Positions 1 through 12,989 are shown, numbered from the stretch's first letter. The stretch: 64,000 nt of DNA from Oreocharis arfaki (GCA_013398015.1 VZRR01010852.1:1-64000), one strand, 5' to 3'. The notes: generated from the sequence alone by a model not told the origin. Program-made: numbers and translations.

Positions 1-3000
1 GAGCCATTAACCACTACCCTCTGTATGTGACTCTCCAACCCCTTCCTAATCCATCTTATTATTAATTAGGCATCTCAGAGGCAACAGAAGACAGATTGTA
101 CCCTTGTGGTGGAGGTTTTGTGGTGTCTTGACAGAGCACCTGGCTGACTGTTTAGCACATGCTGGGCGCTTCTACACTAGCATAGGAGCTGGAGTGTTCT
201 TTAGAAACAGATTTACCGGTTGTCTGCATTTATAGGTCTTCTGTCCACATCACTGAGTGGGTTGGAATTACATAAATTTTCATTTGAAACTAAAGCAAAA
301 GATGCAATCCCAACTGTTTGTGAGATTTCACTTCCAGAGGCTCAAACTAGGGCCAGTCTGAAATGAAAAATATCTGTAGATGCCATATTGTGAATATCAG
401 TGTCAGCTGTTTTCCTCTTCAGTTCATTCCTGTTGGTGTGCACTGTGTGCTAATATTGATACAGCACCTTCATCCTGATGCCCCCCCAAGCTGCCCCTGC
501 TAACAACCTTGCTATATGTGCCATGGTTCTGAGGAGTGTGTCGTGCTCCTGCATGACCACCTTTTTTTTGGGCTGATGGCAGCCTCTGGTCTCTTGCTGA
601 GCATGAGGCAGATGCACACCCAGCCTGGGAGCTCAGAAGTGCTCCTGATTCTTCCTGTACAGTGCTCAGTTTTTTATTCCACTGGAAACAGGAGGCACTG
701 GAGATTTCTACTGGATATGGACGGAAGATATACCAAATAAATTGCCCTCCTTTAATCTTCTATTTCAATCATTCCTGTACTTACTGATAGCAGCATTCCT
801 GCTGTGGGACAGAATGAACTGTCAAAAGCATTTTCTTGATTTTCTGCAAAATTTTATCAATTCTTTTACTGGAAGAATCACTTTAGCTGTATCCCAAGTG
901 GCATTCATTCCCTCAGAAGAGATTTATGGTTTTCATAAGAGCATAATTTTGAAAGTTTGCAGGGAAAGGAGCATATTTTGAATTCAGCTATGACGACTAA
1001 TGTGGGGATGATAATAGACCTATTGCTGTTTTGTCAAATCAGTGTTTTAATTAGGCTATAATTCTTTAGAAAGTTCCTTATTTAAACTCATCACATTCTT
1101 TTAACTGTCTGTATATCCTAAAACTTTTGTAGTTCAGTTATGCTACAACAATGAAAAAATTCCACATGTAGCAGAAGATTGGTTTTAATTTGTAGCAACT
1201 TATTGTGCTTCCTCTATTACTTCTGAATTATAAATCATTTTCTATGACAGAATAAGAATAAGTAAATCATGCAAAACTTTCCTATGTAATATTTCAAATG
1301 GTAATTTCACTGTCTTGCACCATAGGAACTGTAGTGTTGGAGAATCTAAGACAAAAGTCCTGTAATACTGATGTGCATCTGTTTAATCCCAGATGCAGTG
1401 TATCAGTGCATGTTTCATGTTGCATGACCATAAAGTAATAGAAAATTAATTTTTACTTAAGTGAAAAATGAAACTCCTTCTACACTGTAGTATTCACCTC
1501 CCAACAACACTGATAAGAGTCTTTTTCCTCCTATCATTGCAGTTTCCCAAACTAGTTGCCTGTGTATTCTGATGCTGCTCCTTCCCTGTCTGTGACAGGT
1601 GTTCACTACAAAAGTGGATGAAGCCTTCTAGGAAATCATTTTCTCCAGTGGTCATTCCTGCACCTCTCTGTCGTTACTTCACCTGCAGGGAGGGCTGGCA
1701 GAGGGGACTGCACAAGCACTTCTCATCTGCTCCAGTGCTGTCAGCTGGAGGATGTCTGTGATCCTCCACTATGGGTTTAAGCCAGAGAAGCTCACAACCT
1801 AAAGGCAGATTTGGAGCAGCCATGCAGTTCAAATTGTTAGCCCTCATGAAGAGAAGGTACTATCAAGCATAGGGGCAGTAGGTTGGGATGTTTTGAAGAG
1901 CTACAGCCGTGTTCAGAAACTAGACTATTAAAGCACAAGGTTTTCCATTGATTTCTGGTTTTTAAGCTGTATATATTTCATACAGCAGGTCTAGTAAAAT
2001 AAAGAGTACTTAGAATGGTGTAAGTAAGCTTAATTGGTTTGAGCCTGTGTTTTGGAAACATTTCTTGTCTTCTCAAAACTCCAAATTTCAAATAAGAAAG
2101 GCACCATTTGTGATTTGAAAGGTAGTCACTTCAGGTGTTCTTCTCACAAAATAATAAAATGCGTAGATGTCAAGTCAGAAAATCCTTTTTGCAAGCTTTG
2201 CAGATAAGCAAAACAAGACCAGAAGAGTGAAAAAACATGCATGTTCTACTTAAAAAAAAAAAAAAATCTGTTCTTGTGTTTTTGTCTAAAACAATATATA
2301 CTTGTCCAATTATGACACGAGAAAAGTGCAGCTACGTTTTCTGTGTGGATTTTTTGGCTGAAATACTGGCATTGTCTAAGTTAGTTGAGCTTCAGTCATT
2401 AGCTTGTGTAGGACAAATTTTCCAACCATTTGCGAGCAGTATTTTGACTCCATCCATCTTTCTATGGAGGGAGAAGTTTGGAGGCTTACTAGAAATAGAG
2501 CACAAATTGAATTGTCCAGAGAAAGGCATTCTAATTTTAAGAGTTCTCATTTTAAAGCTATATGTCTGGTTTCTATGGGGTCTTCTGCTCAGCACATCTA
2601 TATCACTTTTCTCTTACTGCTCAGGCAATTAACTGCATCACAGAACACCCCAGGGAGGGAGGTATTCCTCTCTCATTCTACCAGTGAGGAAGCCATACCA
2701 CAAAATATTGAACAATTGTCCAAGGTCACTGAGCAAACAAGGAGTAGAGCTAGTAATACCAATTCCTGTGCAGTGTGCTCTCTCCACATGCATGCAGTAA
2801 AAGAGATTTTTTTTTCTCACAGGAAAGAAAACTATTGTTTTCTGAATTAAAAACAACTTTATTTCTAAAATACCATAAGATAAATGAAAAATCAAATTGA
2901 ACCATTACACTACTTGCTGTTATATACATCTTAACTATCTATTCAGAATAGCTCTTTCTAATCTTTTCCTGGCCACCTGTCTGAAATAATTGACCAGAAA

Positions 3001-6000
3001 TTAATAAAATCCTGCCCAATAATTGTGGGCAATATTCAGATGTTAAATAAGTTATTGGGAAGAAAAAGTGATCAGGTCTTGATTAGTACCAGGACTAAGC
3101 AATGACTATAAATAAAAAATAATTAGGAAATAACATATTCCTGTGTAAATCACATGCCATTAATATATATTTTTATTTTTTAACTCATCCATTATTTTGA
3201 TCTGCCCTTTAACTATTGCATTGTTTCTCTCTTTACATTTGTGAAAGAGTTTTATTCAATGCTGGAAAATTTCATTATAAGGTTGCAGAATGCTATGTGA
3301 AGAGTAAAAAGTGTCTGAAAATGAGATTTTCTTGAATGATTTCTTGAAGATTTTTAAGCATGTGATGATAGCCATGTGGATAGATCACTGAATTTTTCTG
3401 TGCTTTCAATAATGCATAGGTAAAATAGTAAGATAGAAACAACTTCATATGTACCCCTCTCTGTGCTATAAATGTTACCATTTTGATCCCATATTCAAAG
3501 AAATTTCTTAGTTTTAAAATTATATGACCTTTTTACATTCTGACTCTCCAGTAAGAAAAAGAAAAACTAACTAAAATTCTGGATTTAAACAGATTAAAGC
3601 TATAGAGTCTCCTAGCAGTTGATAAAAAAATGTAATGTATCAATGATGTCTGTAAGAAATACTGGAATCCTTTCTATAATTCAATGGACACAGTAAAGTA
3701 AGAGTCCCTCTGAACCATAAAAAGCAATGCAAAAACACTAACATGCAATTTCGACCAGGCATAAACCAAGGGAGCTGATAGCCGTGATAATAAGAATTAA
3801 TTTTATATCCTAAAGCTGAGCTTCCAATGCCAGCTCCCAGGGAGCATAGAGCAGATTGAAGGGCATAAGGAGTGTAACTGAAAGGCTTGTGGCCATGTCT
3901 TCACATTTCTTACCAAAGTAGCTACAACACTTAGTATCAGACACAAAGCAATACATCAGCCCAAGCACTCTCAGATTCCTCACCTATAAACTCTCTTTAA
4001 CTTTCCATCATGCTGCTATAACTTACACTTTTAGTTTCTGAAAGCAAAACATACAATATTGCTCCTTAACTAAGAATGGCAAAGTTGCCAATAACACCAA
4101 ATTCCTGAAAAAACTGGACCCTCTGCCTTCAGTTATTAATCTGCCTGTGTGAATTTCTTTTTAACCATAGTCTTTGAAACCTGATAGCACTGGAGACAGT
4201 TGGAAGTGAAAAGCACAGGGAATGAGTGGGGTCTGCTAGAGCAGAAAGACCAGATGGAAGTCTGGATGTCACTGAGGGAAGGGGAACATCAGACTCCACA
4301 GGGTTTCTCTTCACAGGAATCAGAAAAAGGAAAAGGAATCAGCATTAAAACACAACAACCACCCCACACATTTCTTCAGCTCTTGGGCAGTCTCTCACTT
4401 GCAGTTCTCTCAATTACCTTTCTCTCTCCAAAGCTACACCTATTGCCTGCTCTTCACCTGAAATCCCTCTCAGTTTCCATTTCATTAATACGTCACTTTA
4501 TTGTGATGAAATATGTCCAGGCTCTCTTTCCTTCCCCTTTTGGCACAGCCTTTCAGAGAAAGACCAGGCTTGCTCACTGTTCTCCTGTTCTCACAGTGAA
4601 ACTCAGCCTGGTAATCAAACTTTCAAGCCTTCTACTACCCAATGAGCTTCCCAAATCTCTGTGTGACTGCTGAGGTAATCTATAGGACTCCAGCCTTTTA
4701 AGACTGTTCCTGAAAATAGAGATTTCCATTATCAGGAGCTCCTTTTCTTCCCTTGATGCTTAAAGAAAAAGATTCTGGAAGGGAGACATGAAAGAGCAGC
4801 TTTCATGTCAAGGAACCTTTAATTACTAGCATGCAGATACATTGTTCATTAAACATCACCCCCCCCAGGAAAAAAACACTAGCAATCTGATTTCTTTTTG
4901 ATGTGGCTGCATCTTGTAATATATTGGCACAGTGGTGTTCAGAGACTCTTGATAGTGCTGTTCCCTATCATCTTGCTTTCTCCACAATAAATATATAATC
5001 CTTTACTGCTGTATGAGTGGTAGACACCATGGTTTTTCTAGTTGAAGGCTGTAGTCCCAAAACTTCCACATCTGTTTTGGCTATGGATTCACCTGTTAAT
5101 ACAGTAGGCTTTATTGACAGGAGCTGTTAGCTGTCAGTTATCACATCATACTTCAATTATGGTGTTACAGTCTGAAATCAAGCAAATAGGTCCACCATGT
5201 TACTGGGGAAAAAAAGAGCATAAGAGACTTGTACCACAAATTATGATTCAGTTTTTGTTCCATATCAGGAGCTGGTACAGTCACAGGAACAATTTGCTTT
5301 AAGAACAGCCAAGGAGAAACAGTTTCCTCCAGTTGGTGATATAAAGTCATTTTTTACTGCATGAGTACTACCAAAAAGACTGTACATTTCACCTTTATAT
5401 AAAGGTGCTTCAATCCGGACAACGGTGAGGGGACTAAAAAAGGACAAGAAATTGGCTTGTCTTTGTGTTGTACATTTACCGAATATTTTTACTACTTCAG
5501 TCATTTTCATTAATTTAAATAAAGCTTCTCTTTTCCATATAAATCTCTCTTGTCCCCAAGGCCTCTCTGCAAATGCAGTACCACTTCAGCAAAGGGTAAT
5601 TGAAGCTGCAAAAAATTTACAGCAAAATGCCATTTTGAAAGGGTGTAATGATACATACTGCAGAGGCAGGATTTTTAAATTCACTATACAGAAACTTATT
5701 CCCTGTAGAAATGAGAGACCTGAGGATTTAGAACTATATCATATTGGCTGCCAGTTCTTCAACCCTCTAGGCAGTAGCTTTCCACAGTAAACTTTGGTTT
5801 CATGTGACCATAAAACCCCTGATATTCAAAAAGAGAACATCCTGAAGAACTAAAAGAAAAAGAAAGTAAATGGAGTGCACCAAAAAATCACAGCAGGAGT
5901 GTTTCTTGTTCCATAGCAAGATCAACTGCTACCAAATCTTTTCCAGAGTTGCCCACTCCATATATGCTAGCCTGAGCTCACTTTAGCTCTACAGCTGCTA

Positions 6001-7147
6001 TTTCCACTCATACCTCAAGGCAATGAGATAATGAAGTGTAGTTGCCAAGAAGACATCTTGCAGAGAAGAAATAGCTTTCAGAATTTTAACAGGCTTTTTA
6101 TGTTTTATGTTTTCATTTTGCATATTCACCCAGCATTATCTTTTTACAAAAGGAATCTTTGATACCTGATTTAACCATTTAGTATTCTTTGCCTAGTCAC
6201 AGCTATTTATGTTCTTAGTGGCCACAAAAGTCAGCAGACATTAGCAAAAACAAGGTACCGGCAATGTTGCGCTCTGGCACGTTATGATACACTGTGGTTT
6301 GTGCATTTCCATTTTAATCACTCTAAATATGATCAGTTGAAGTCAGTGAAAGACAAAACCAGAAATCAGTTGATGACCTACTGGCTGTTTTAGGAGATAA
6401 TTCAAGTTTTGTGTTCAGCTGCTGGACCACCACTGTAGGGAATTCTCTGATTGCGCCCTTGGGAGGGTTAAATTCCAGAAATACCGTGTCAGGGAGGAAG
6501 AAGATTTGTCAAAGCTTTGTAAAAACTGAACTAGACTTACAGTTTTTAGCTTTTTTGTCCTGAGCATACTTGATTCACCAAATTTGAAAAAGTGTTCTAA
6601 AGACACTGCAAAGTGAAATCTTTTGCTTAATGTCGTAACTTCACTTCAACACATTTTTCTTCCATTATTTTCTTTCATTTGGTCTCAAATGGAAGTAAAA
6701 AATCAAACATATCTTTCTTATCTTTTCATTATTCAACTCCTCATCTTGTTACCATACCAACTGCATTAAATGTTATTCAAATTTCTGCTTTAACCTAAAT
6801 GCTAGAAACTCAAAACATGAATAAATTCTGAACTGGCAGACTAACACAGTGATTTTTCCAGAGCTGACTGTACCACCAACACAGTAGTTATTCATTCTCT
6901 GCTGAAAGTGAAGGAGTAAGGCTTTTTTTTCTTCCTAAGATAGACAGGTTGCCTGTGTGGAGAAGTAGGTTAGTTTTCTGTAAATTTTTTTGTGGGAGGA
7001 TAAAGAAATGGATAACACCATCTTCATTTTGTTTTTCTAAAGCTTTTAGACAGAACCTTCGGGAATCTTGACAGCCATTAGCATGGCATCCCTTTGTTCT
7101 TTCAATTTTAGGTATTTACAAAACTTGTTTTTCTCTTCTGTTTTTAG
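1..7147 (+). other. KHDRBS2: Last intron of KHDRBS2 (3' part)
   Basis: This stretch lies upstream of the final KHDRBS2 exon and is assigned as its last intron. It is AT-rich and has no open frame that I can match to a protein family. I looked for the tyrosine- and glycine-rich penultimate exon of this family and did not find it, consistent with the very long introns known for this gene in vertebrates. The intron contains an old MIR-type SINE near 2.65-2.80 kb and short A or T runs. It ends in a strong pyrimidine tract and TTTTTAG acceptor at 7147. Several open frames of 60-157 codons lie here, the longest at 4200-4673. None has recognisable domains and I treat them as chance. Confidence 0.8.
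2655..2800 (-). repeat. MIR-like SINE relic
   Basis: The block reads like the reverse complement of the MIR core and tRNA-like region. A GTGAGGAAG segment, where MIR has GATGAGGAAACTG, is followed by TGTCCAAGGTCACTGAGC, where MIR has TTGCCCAAGGTCACACAGC. GTAGAGCTAGTAATACC then sits where MIR has the AGAGCCGGGATTCGAACC part. The similarity is old and gapped, as expected for a relic shared across amniotes. Recognition is by eye, and an L2-type or other CORE-SINE is possible. Confidence 0.55.
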
Positions 7148-7245
7148 CACAAGAAGAATGGGCCACAACCCGTTCCAGCCTAAAGGCACCACCTCCCAGG
7201 TCAGCCAGAGGGGGTTACAGGGAACACCCCTATGGTAGATATTGA
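7148..7245 (+). CDS. KHDRBS2: KHDRBS2 (SLM-1) final coding exon, C-terminus
   Basis: This exon encodes the last 31 residues of a STAR-family KH-domain RNA-binding protein, SLM-1. SLM-1 is a mainly neuronal nuclear splicing regulator related to Sam68, known for controlling neurexin alternative exons. The exon starts after a pyrimidine-rich tract ending in TTTTTAG. Two bases complete a split codon (xCA), then the frame reads QEEWATTRSSLKAPP and ends GGYREHPYGRY before TGA at 7243-7245. In this family the tail carries arginine-flanked tyrosines and the PY-type nuclear localisation signal. The WATTRSSLKAPP segment points to KHDRBS2, because KHDRBS1 (WNGTRPSLKAPP) and KHDRBS3 (WTNSRHKAPS) differ there. 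The KH domain and the rest of the gene lie upstream, outside the window. A processed copy is unlikely because an intron-type acceptor is intact. Confidence 0.95.
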
Positions 7246-7960
7246 AGGTCCTCCTCATCTGTGACCTCATCTCAAAGACAATTAATAGCCTGTGGTCTCC
7301 ACATAAACAGCAACAAGACAAGTAATAGTCCATTTCTTTTCTATCCTAGGGATTACTGCTTATTATTATCCTATGTACTACTTGTATTTCCTATAACATT
7401 GGCGTGACATTGGCATTAGTATTATTTTATAACAAGGACTTAAAAAAACAGAGACAAGAAACCTTTGGCAAGCATTGTCTATAAACTATTCAAAGATGAT
7501 GTTCTGTTGGTTGTATTCATTGCTGTGTGTAACTTAAAAAGCATGACACTGTTACAGATCTTGAGTCTCTCTACATACTAGCTAAGGCTGAGTTTCTGTT
7601 TAGGGTTGCTGAAAGACTGTAATATGATTATTTTTTTCCTTTTCTTTTTTTTTTTTTTGAGCCAGACAATAATCAAGCTGTAGATAAGATGTTTTAACCT
7701 GTCTTTTTTAACATATGTTAGCTTAGATTAAGATGTTCGATATTAAGTTTGTAAATTTAATTTTAAATGCTGTTTTAATGGGGTTGAAAACAAGTAGCTA
7801 CTGTATGTATGTAGCTAACTGAAGTTGTTCAGTGTTTTAACCTGTATTTGTTTAAAAAAATCACTTAAAGTTCCATGTGTAAGCTTCTCTAAATAGGAAA
7901 CCATAATTTTGTCAAATATGTTTGCCATAATTTGTCAATAAAGCTGAAACCTTTTGTAAC
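7246..7960 (+). other. KHDRBS2: KHDRBS2 3' untranslated region
   Basis: The sequence after the KHDRBS2 stop codon is AU-rich, without coding potential, and ends shortly after a canonical AATAAA at 7937-7942. From about 7690 it holds roughly a dozen TTAA or TAAA motifs, the class of element bound by Sam68 and SLM proteins. A 13-base direct repeat (TGTTTTAACCTGT) occurs at 7690-7702 and 7833-7845. The UTR may run on to a second AATAAA at 8224. The exact cleavage site cannot be read from sequence alone. Confidence 0.8.
7937..7942 (+). terminator. KHDRBS2: Proximal polyadenylation signal, KHDRBS2
   Basis: A canonical AATAAA lies 692 bases after the stop codon. It is followed by U/GU-containing sequence (CCTTTTGT, then TTGTTTTCT), which suits a cleavage site near 7955-7965. 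It is the first canonical hexamer after the stop codon. Confidence 0.7.
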
Positions 7961-8223
7961 AAACTAAATTTGGAATTACTTGTTTTCTAGCTTTAAATGC
8001 CTGCTTTATTTCTTTTTCAAGAGATGCCTAAAATGTTTTTTATATAAAAATTACAAAAATGAACCCAAGCCTGTTTTAAGATTTTTTGTGTAAGACTTTA
8101 AAAGTTGTATTAATAACTTCTTGTTGTTAAATAATATAAAAGTTAACAAACTAAACTGTTACATGAATCATGGTTAGTATCCACTAATGTATAACATGTT
8201 AATGGAGAAAAATGCTTTAGAAC

Positions 8224-8229
8224 AATAAA
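8224..8229 (+). terminator. KHDRBS2: Possible distal polyadenylation signal, KHDRBS2
   Basis: A second AATAAA lies 287 bases after the first. T-rich sequence including GACTTGTTTGTA follows further downstream. It could end a longer 3' UTR isoform, but the spacing of its downstream element is less good than at the proximal site, so it may be unused. Confidence 0.4.
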
Positions 8230-9277
8230 TGGATTTTAAACTATCCTTTAAGCTTGATCTTGCTAAACACAAACTCTGATTGACTTGTTTGTATTAGCAT
8301 GTCTCTCGTGAGAATGTAATGGAGTTTAAAGAGGTAAGATTACCACTTACCACTGTTAGACTGTCTAAATGCTAGTTCTTCAACCTTTGAGTTTCCCCGC
8401 ACATTAAATATCCCATTCAACATGTAAGCATTGCATAGATTCACCTATTTGTTTTCACTCAGAAGAGTGCGTTGACTGCATTTTTCGTAGTATATAACAA
8501 TTTGTCTTGATAAACAAATCATCAGTGTCACTGCCCAGTTGTTGGTACTCAACTTCAAAAACTTTATTTGTAATTTTCAGTGCTAAATATCACCGCCCTT
8601 GAAGGCAGTTTAGAGGGCTGATATTTCTTTTGAGACTATCAGACTTGATGGCTGATGATTATTAAGGAAATATGTCGCAGGACTCAAAGGATGACTAAAC
8701 GTTAAACAGGTAACACTAATAGTAACTCTGTAATTTTGAGTATGCAACAGTAATGTAAAATATTCTCAGTTATTAAGTTACTGATAGTTAAAAAAGTAAA
8801 CCTACCAAAAGATAACAAATAGGTATATAGGCTATTAAAACAACTAATTAACATTAACTAGTGACAACAAAATTATTCTACAATATATAACCCTCAAGGT
8901 AATAAACAGAACTAAAATTAACAATAATAGTAATGCAACTCTTGCTAACAACAAATATATAACCTAAATTTTGATGAAGAAAAGAAAAAAAGAACAGAAG
9001 ACTTGATGGTAGGGATGCCAAAACTGTTAATCCTTTCAATACAGTCTTTTTGTTTACAGTGGCTTTTTGTCAATGTGATTGGTTTACTTTTTTGATGCGA
9101 CTAAAGTACAGGCCGATTGCTGTTCAGTTTGTGAACAAAATCTCTTGCAGCTGGAGTTGCATGCTAGCTCTTTTTGAATAGTTTACGATGAGTATGTTTT
9201 GTCCTTTTGAAGTGTTAAAGCGAATTTAGTGGGCTACATGATGGTTACATTGAGTTTATTCTGTCTCACTATTTCAG

Positions 9278-9329
9278 GGACTCACAGGCACTGGACAGCT
9301 AAGCAGCAGATCTGCAGGGAAGTGGTCAG
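9278..9329 (+). other. Candidate short exon, unassigned
   Basis: A 52-base segment is bounded by a good acceptor (pyrimidine-rich, ending TATTTCAG) and a good donor (TCAG then GTAAGC). Two of the three frames are open. It lies 1.3 kb past the proximal KHDRBS2 poly(A) signal, so it could belong to a read-through isoform or a separate long non-coding transcript. Neither peptide frame resembles a protein I know. Splice-like pairs at this spacing also occur by chance. Confidence 0.25.
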
Positions 9330-12300
9330 GTAAGCTCTGCTGCATCTCAGGGGGTTTTCCTATTTTTTGTTTTATCTGTGCATTTGCTTTTACTAATGCA
9401 CAAAAATGTATTCAGCTACAGTTTTAAAATCAGTGTCTTTCCAGCAATGTTTCTCTGCGTATCAACATAGTGATTACGGTATAATGGCAATCAAAACATT
9501 TATATATGTGTTATGATACTCTTCATTTAAGTAAAAGAAGTCTTGTCATCTACGCTTTAAATGGTAAATATTAAGATGGTGTACTTTGTGACTGCTCTTG
9601 CTAAAAACATGAGCTTCTGTTTAGTAAAAGCATGCCTACATTATGGCTAGTCACATAGCAAAGAAAAATACAATACTAGCTTGTCTTTGCTTCTGAAAAT
9701 ATTGAACATTTCTTCCTGTGAAAAAAGTATGTGTATAGAGACAGGAAGTGTGTTATTTATTCTTACGCTTGGTAGGTTTTTCTTTTTTATGCTTTAGAAT
9801 GGTAGGGACATTGAGGTATTACTATGCAATGGCATGGATTGAGGCATTACTTATATTTCTCTGTTAAATACATTTAAACCTAAAAGTTCATCTTGAATGA
9901 CCTCCTTAAGTAGACTTCAGGTTCTATATGAGATTTTTGACTGAAGACAAATGTCATTGCTGGAAACAAACAAAAAAATTTTAGCTAAGTTACAACTTTG
10001 TCCATGGACTAAGAAGTGTGAACCTAATCACAATACAAAAAGTACAAATTCTTGTCATCATTTTTAAACTATATAAGATATACACAAATACACAATCCTA
10101 GACACATTTATTACTCTGGCATCCTTTCTTGCCATGTCTGTGGTCTGGATGATGTAACATGTTCCAGGTATGGTGGTATTCAACAGTTACTTACAAACCA
10201 CAAGTTGTGTTGTATAACAAGATATAAATGGTTTAATTTTCCTCTCCTAAGAGTTGCCTCAAGATCTTTATAAATTGGTTTTATTGATGTGCTACAGCCA
10301 CCCTACAGACCAAAGTGATATAACATGGCATTAAGGTTTGTCTGCGTATTACAGTCGCATCAGTGTGAGTGTACCACTGTAGGCAAATCTTCCATCTGCC
10401 CACCTTGCATGTAGTTACACAAATTTGCTTTGGACAGTATCTGTCTCTACAGAAAAGAAAAACACTTTCCGTTGCTATAAATAGTTTCCTACTGGTATAA
10501 CTGAGATTATAGATTATTATGTATTATAGATTTTACTATATAAGTGTTCCAGGAAATGCTCATACACCTTACTGAAATGATTAATAACACAAAGCTGTGA
10601 GCAGGTCATACCAGATGTGAGATCCAGGGCAAAGTAGATAAAACTAATTTCTCACTTGTGCATCACATTTTTATGTGAGGGTAACTACTGTGAACTCCTT
10701 GAGGATGGACTTCAATAAATACAGCTTTATAGCAGAGCAGCATCCTTTAATATTCCTCTCTCCAAGTCCACTTTACAGCCATTACTTGTGTAGACTAAAA
10801 AAAATGGCAGAAAATGTCAGTAAAATAATGCATTGTGAAATATTTAGGAAAAGTAGGTTAAGTCAGTGCAAGCAAGCGACTGTTTATGCAAACATTTTTT
10901 CAATTGATTTTCAGGAAAATAGTATGAAAAATAACCCATGACTGCATGCACTGTTCAGTGCTAACTAAAAGTATATTTCACTACTGTTTCTGAAGAAGCC
11001 TTGCAATTAATCAGCTATGTCTTAGGAAAAAGATAATCCACTTTATTAATTTTTGAGAGAGTAACAAGAGAGTCTGGTTGTTGTAATAAACAGCTGTCTT
11101 CAGGTCTTCCATGGAAAGCTGTGACATATTCCACACATCCACCAGTCAAGTCAGCCATAATCCTGAGGTCCTGAAAACTTATATGAACCACCAGAAAACA
11201 TGTAACTCCACTCATGCTACAGATCACTCCAAGACACTTGTCACCAACCAAATTGGCTTAATTCACATACCAATTCGTTTTGTTTGTAATAGGAAGAAAA
11301 AAAACATATAAAATATCAAAATAAATAAGTGAAAACATTGGGAAAGAGAAGTTAAAATGCAAAATTTCTGTTCTAGGATTTTTTTTGTTTGTCCAGGTTG
11401 ACCTCATATACAGAACAGTTTGATCTTTAGAAGAAAATAGTGCAGTATAGGCTTTAGTACTTTTTTATTAGTCAAATCAGGAAATTATATTTTGTTTAGC
11501 AGACTTCTTGTATCTATTCAAGAGCCATTCTAGCTGAAAAAATTAGGTGTTTCTAGAGCAGCATCTTCTATTAGAAAATAAAGTAGCACCATGTAACTCT
11601 TTCTTTCCTATTCAGCTTATCTTACAGTGTTTAAACAAACATCTTAAATCTTCATATGAATAAATGAAGAACCTTAGGAAGTACAGTATATCTGACCTCA
11701 CCACAGAGGATATTGGCAATGTTTTTGTAGCTCATTGAGGTTCTTAACCTCCATTCAGAGTGACAGATCTACAGCCATAAAACCAAGAGATCTCTATCCC
11801 CTTACTCCATGCCCCTTCCATAGCCCAGCATAATTACTCCATTTTATTTAGACACGTGCTGACTTCCAAACTGCGTAGCTCTGGTGTTAGTGATGGTGAG
11901 TGAGGGCATCACAAACATCGCTATGTCTGTGGTAGCTCTGAGGAAATGGATGTGCAGACCCTGTGACTGAGCACGGCAGGATGGAAAGGCCTGTGTCTGT
12001 CTGTTGCCAGGGAGCTGCCAAACCACAGCCACGACTGAGGTACTGAGCTGCATATCAGGAATTTAGTAAAGCAACCAAGTTACCATTAGAATCAGGATGA
12101 TTAACATATATGAGTGCATCAGTTGAAAGGTTTATAATTTTATCATGAGAATATGGATTTATGGTAGTCCTCATGAAATAATGTCCAGGATTATTATTTG
12201 AAGATTCAGATCAAGAACAAGTAACCAATGTATTGTATTCAAATAAAAATCAATTTTCTCTACATTAGTGATGTATTTCCTTCATGTTTCACAGTGGGAG

Positions 12301-12989
12301 TGTTGTTTTGTGAACTGTCTTTCTAAGAAGTCCAAAGTTTTGAAAAAGTCGAATATTGCAGCTACAAAATTATAAATGTAGGTAAAGAAGAATTATCAAA
12401 AAAGCTAAACATTGGAGAGAAAAAGTCTTTGATGATGGCTGAAAGAAGCCTGCAATCCATTAAGAAAAGGAAGTCCTAGTGCATTTTCCATATTGTATTG
12501 CATTAACATGCAGAAACAAGTTAATTCAAGATTGTATAAAGGTTAAGTAGGGACAGCATTGGTATCAGTCTTCGTGCAACCTTCTTAGAGATACCTCATA
12601 TTCTGTAAATTTTAAATACTTCCTTTATTTTATGGAAAAATGCTGTGTAAAATGAAAAGACAACTGAGAAACTCTACCTGAGTTTCTGAAACAGCTACAT
12701 ATTTTGACATAAAATTGTTCTCCTGTTGTCTTCTGTAATTTCTTTTGTGAAAGAAATACCAGATCTAAACAAGATTATAGTCTTACACAGTCTATTTGCT
12801 AACTTCTTAGCAAAGATGTTAAAGAAAATAGTTTTGGTTTTTTAATATGTATTACCCCAATTCTTTTATAATGTTGTAGAACTTCAATAAATGGCTCAAG
12901 ATTGCAAGAACATAAAGTAGTTTGGGAAAAATATTAATACAGTCAGAATCATAGAATAGGTTATAAATTAATCCTATGTGACAAATAAC

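Noticed and set aside
5552..5790. Open frame after an acceptor-like CTTGTCCCCAAG, considered as an upstream KHDRBS2 exon.
   Set aside because: The peptide (…QRVIEAAKNLQQN…) has none of the tyrosine, glycine and arginine-rich composition of the KHDRBS2 C-terminal region, and no donor follows in a suitable place.
8300..8450. Minus-strand donor-like site (complement of CCACTTACCAC at 8341) with about 28 open codons.
   Set aside because: The frame is closed by a stop just upstream, there is no good acceptor, and the sequence is AT-rich flank of the KHDRBS2 UTR.
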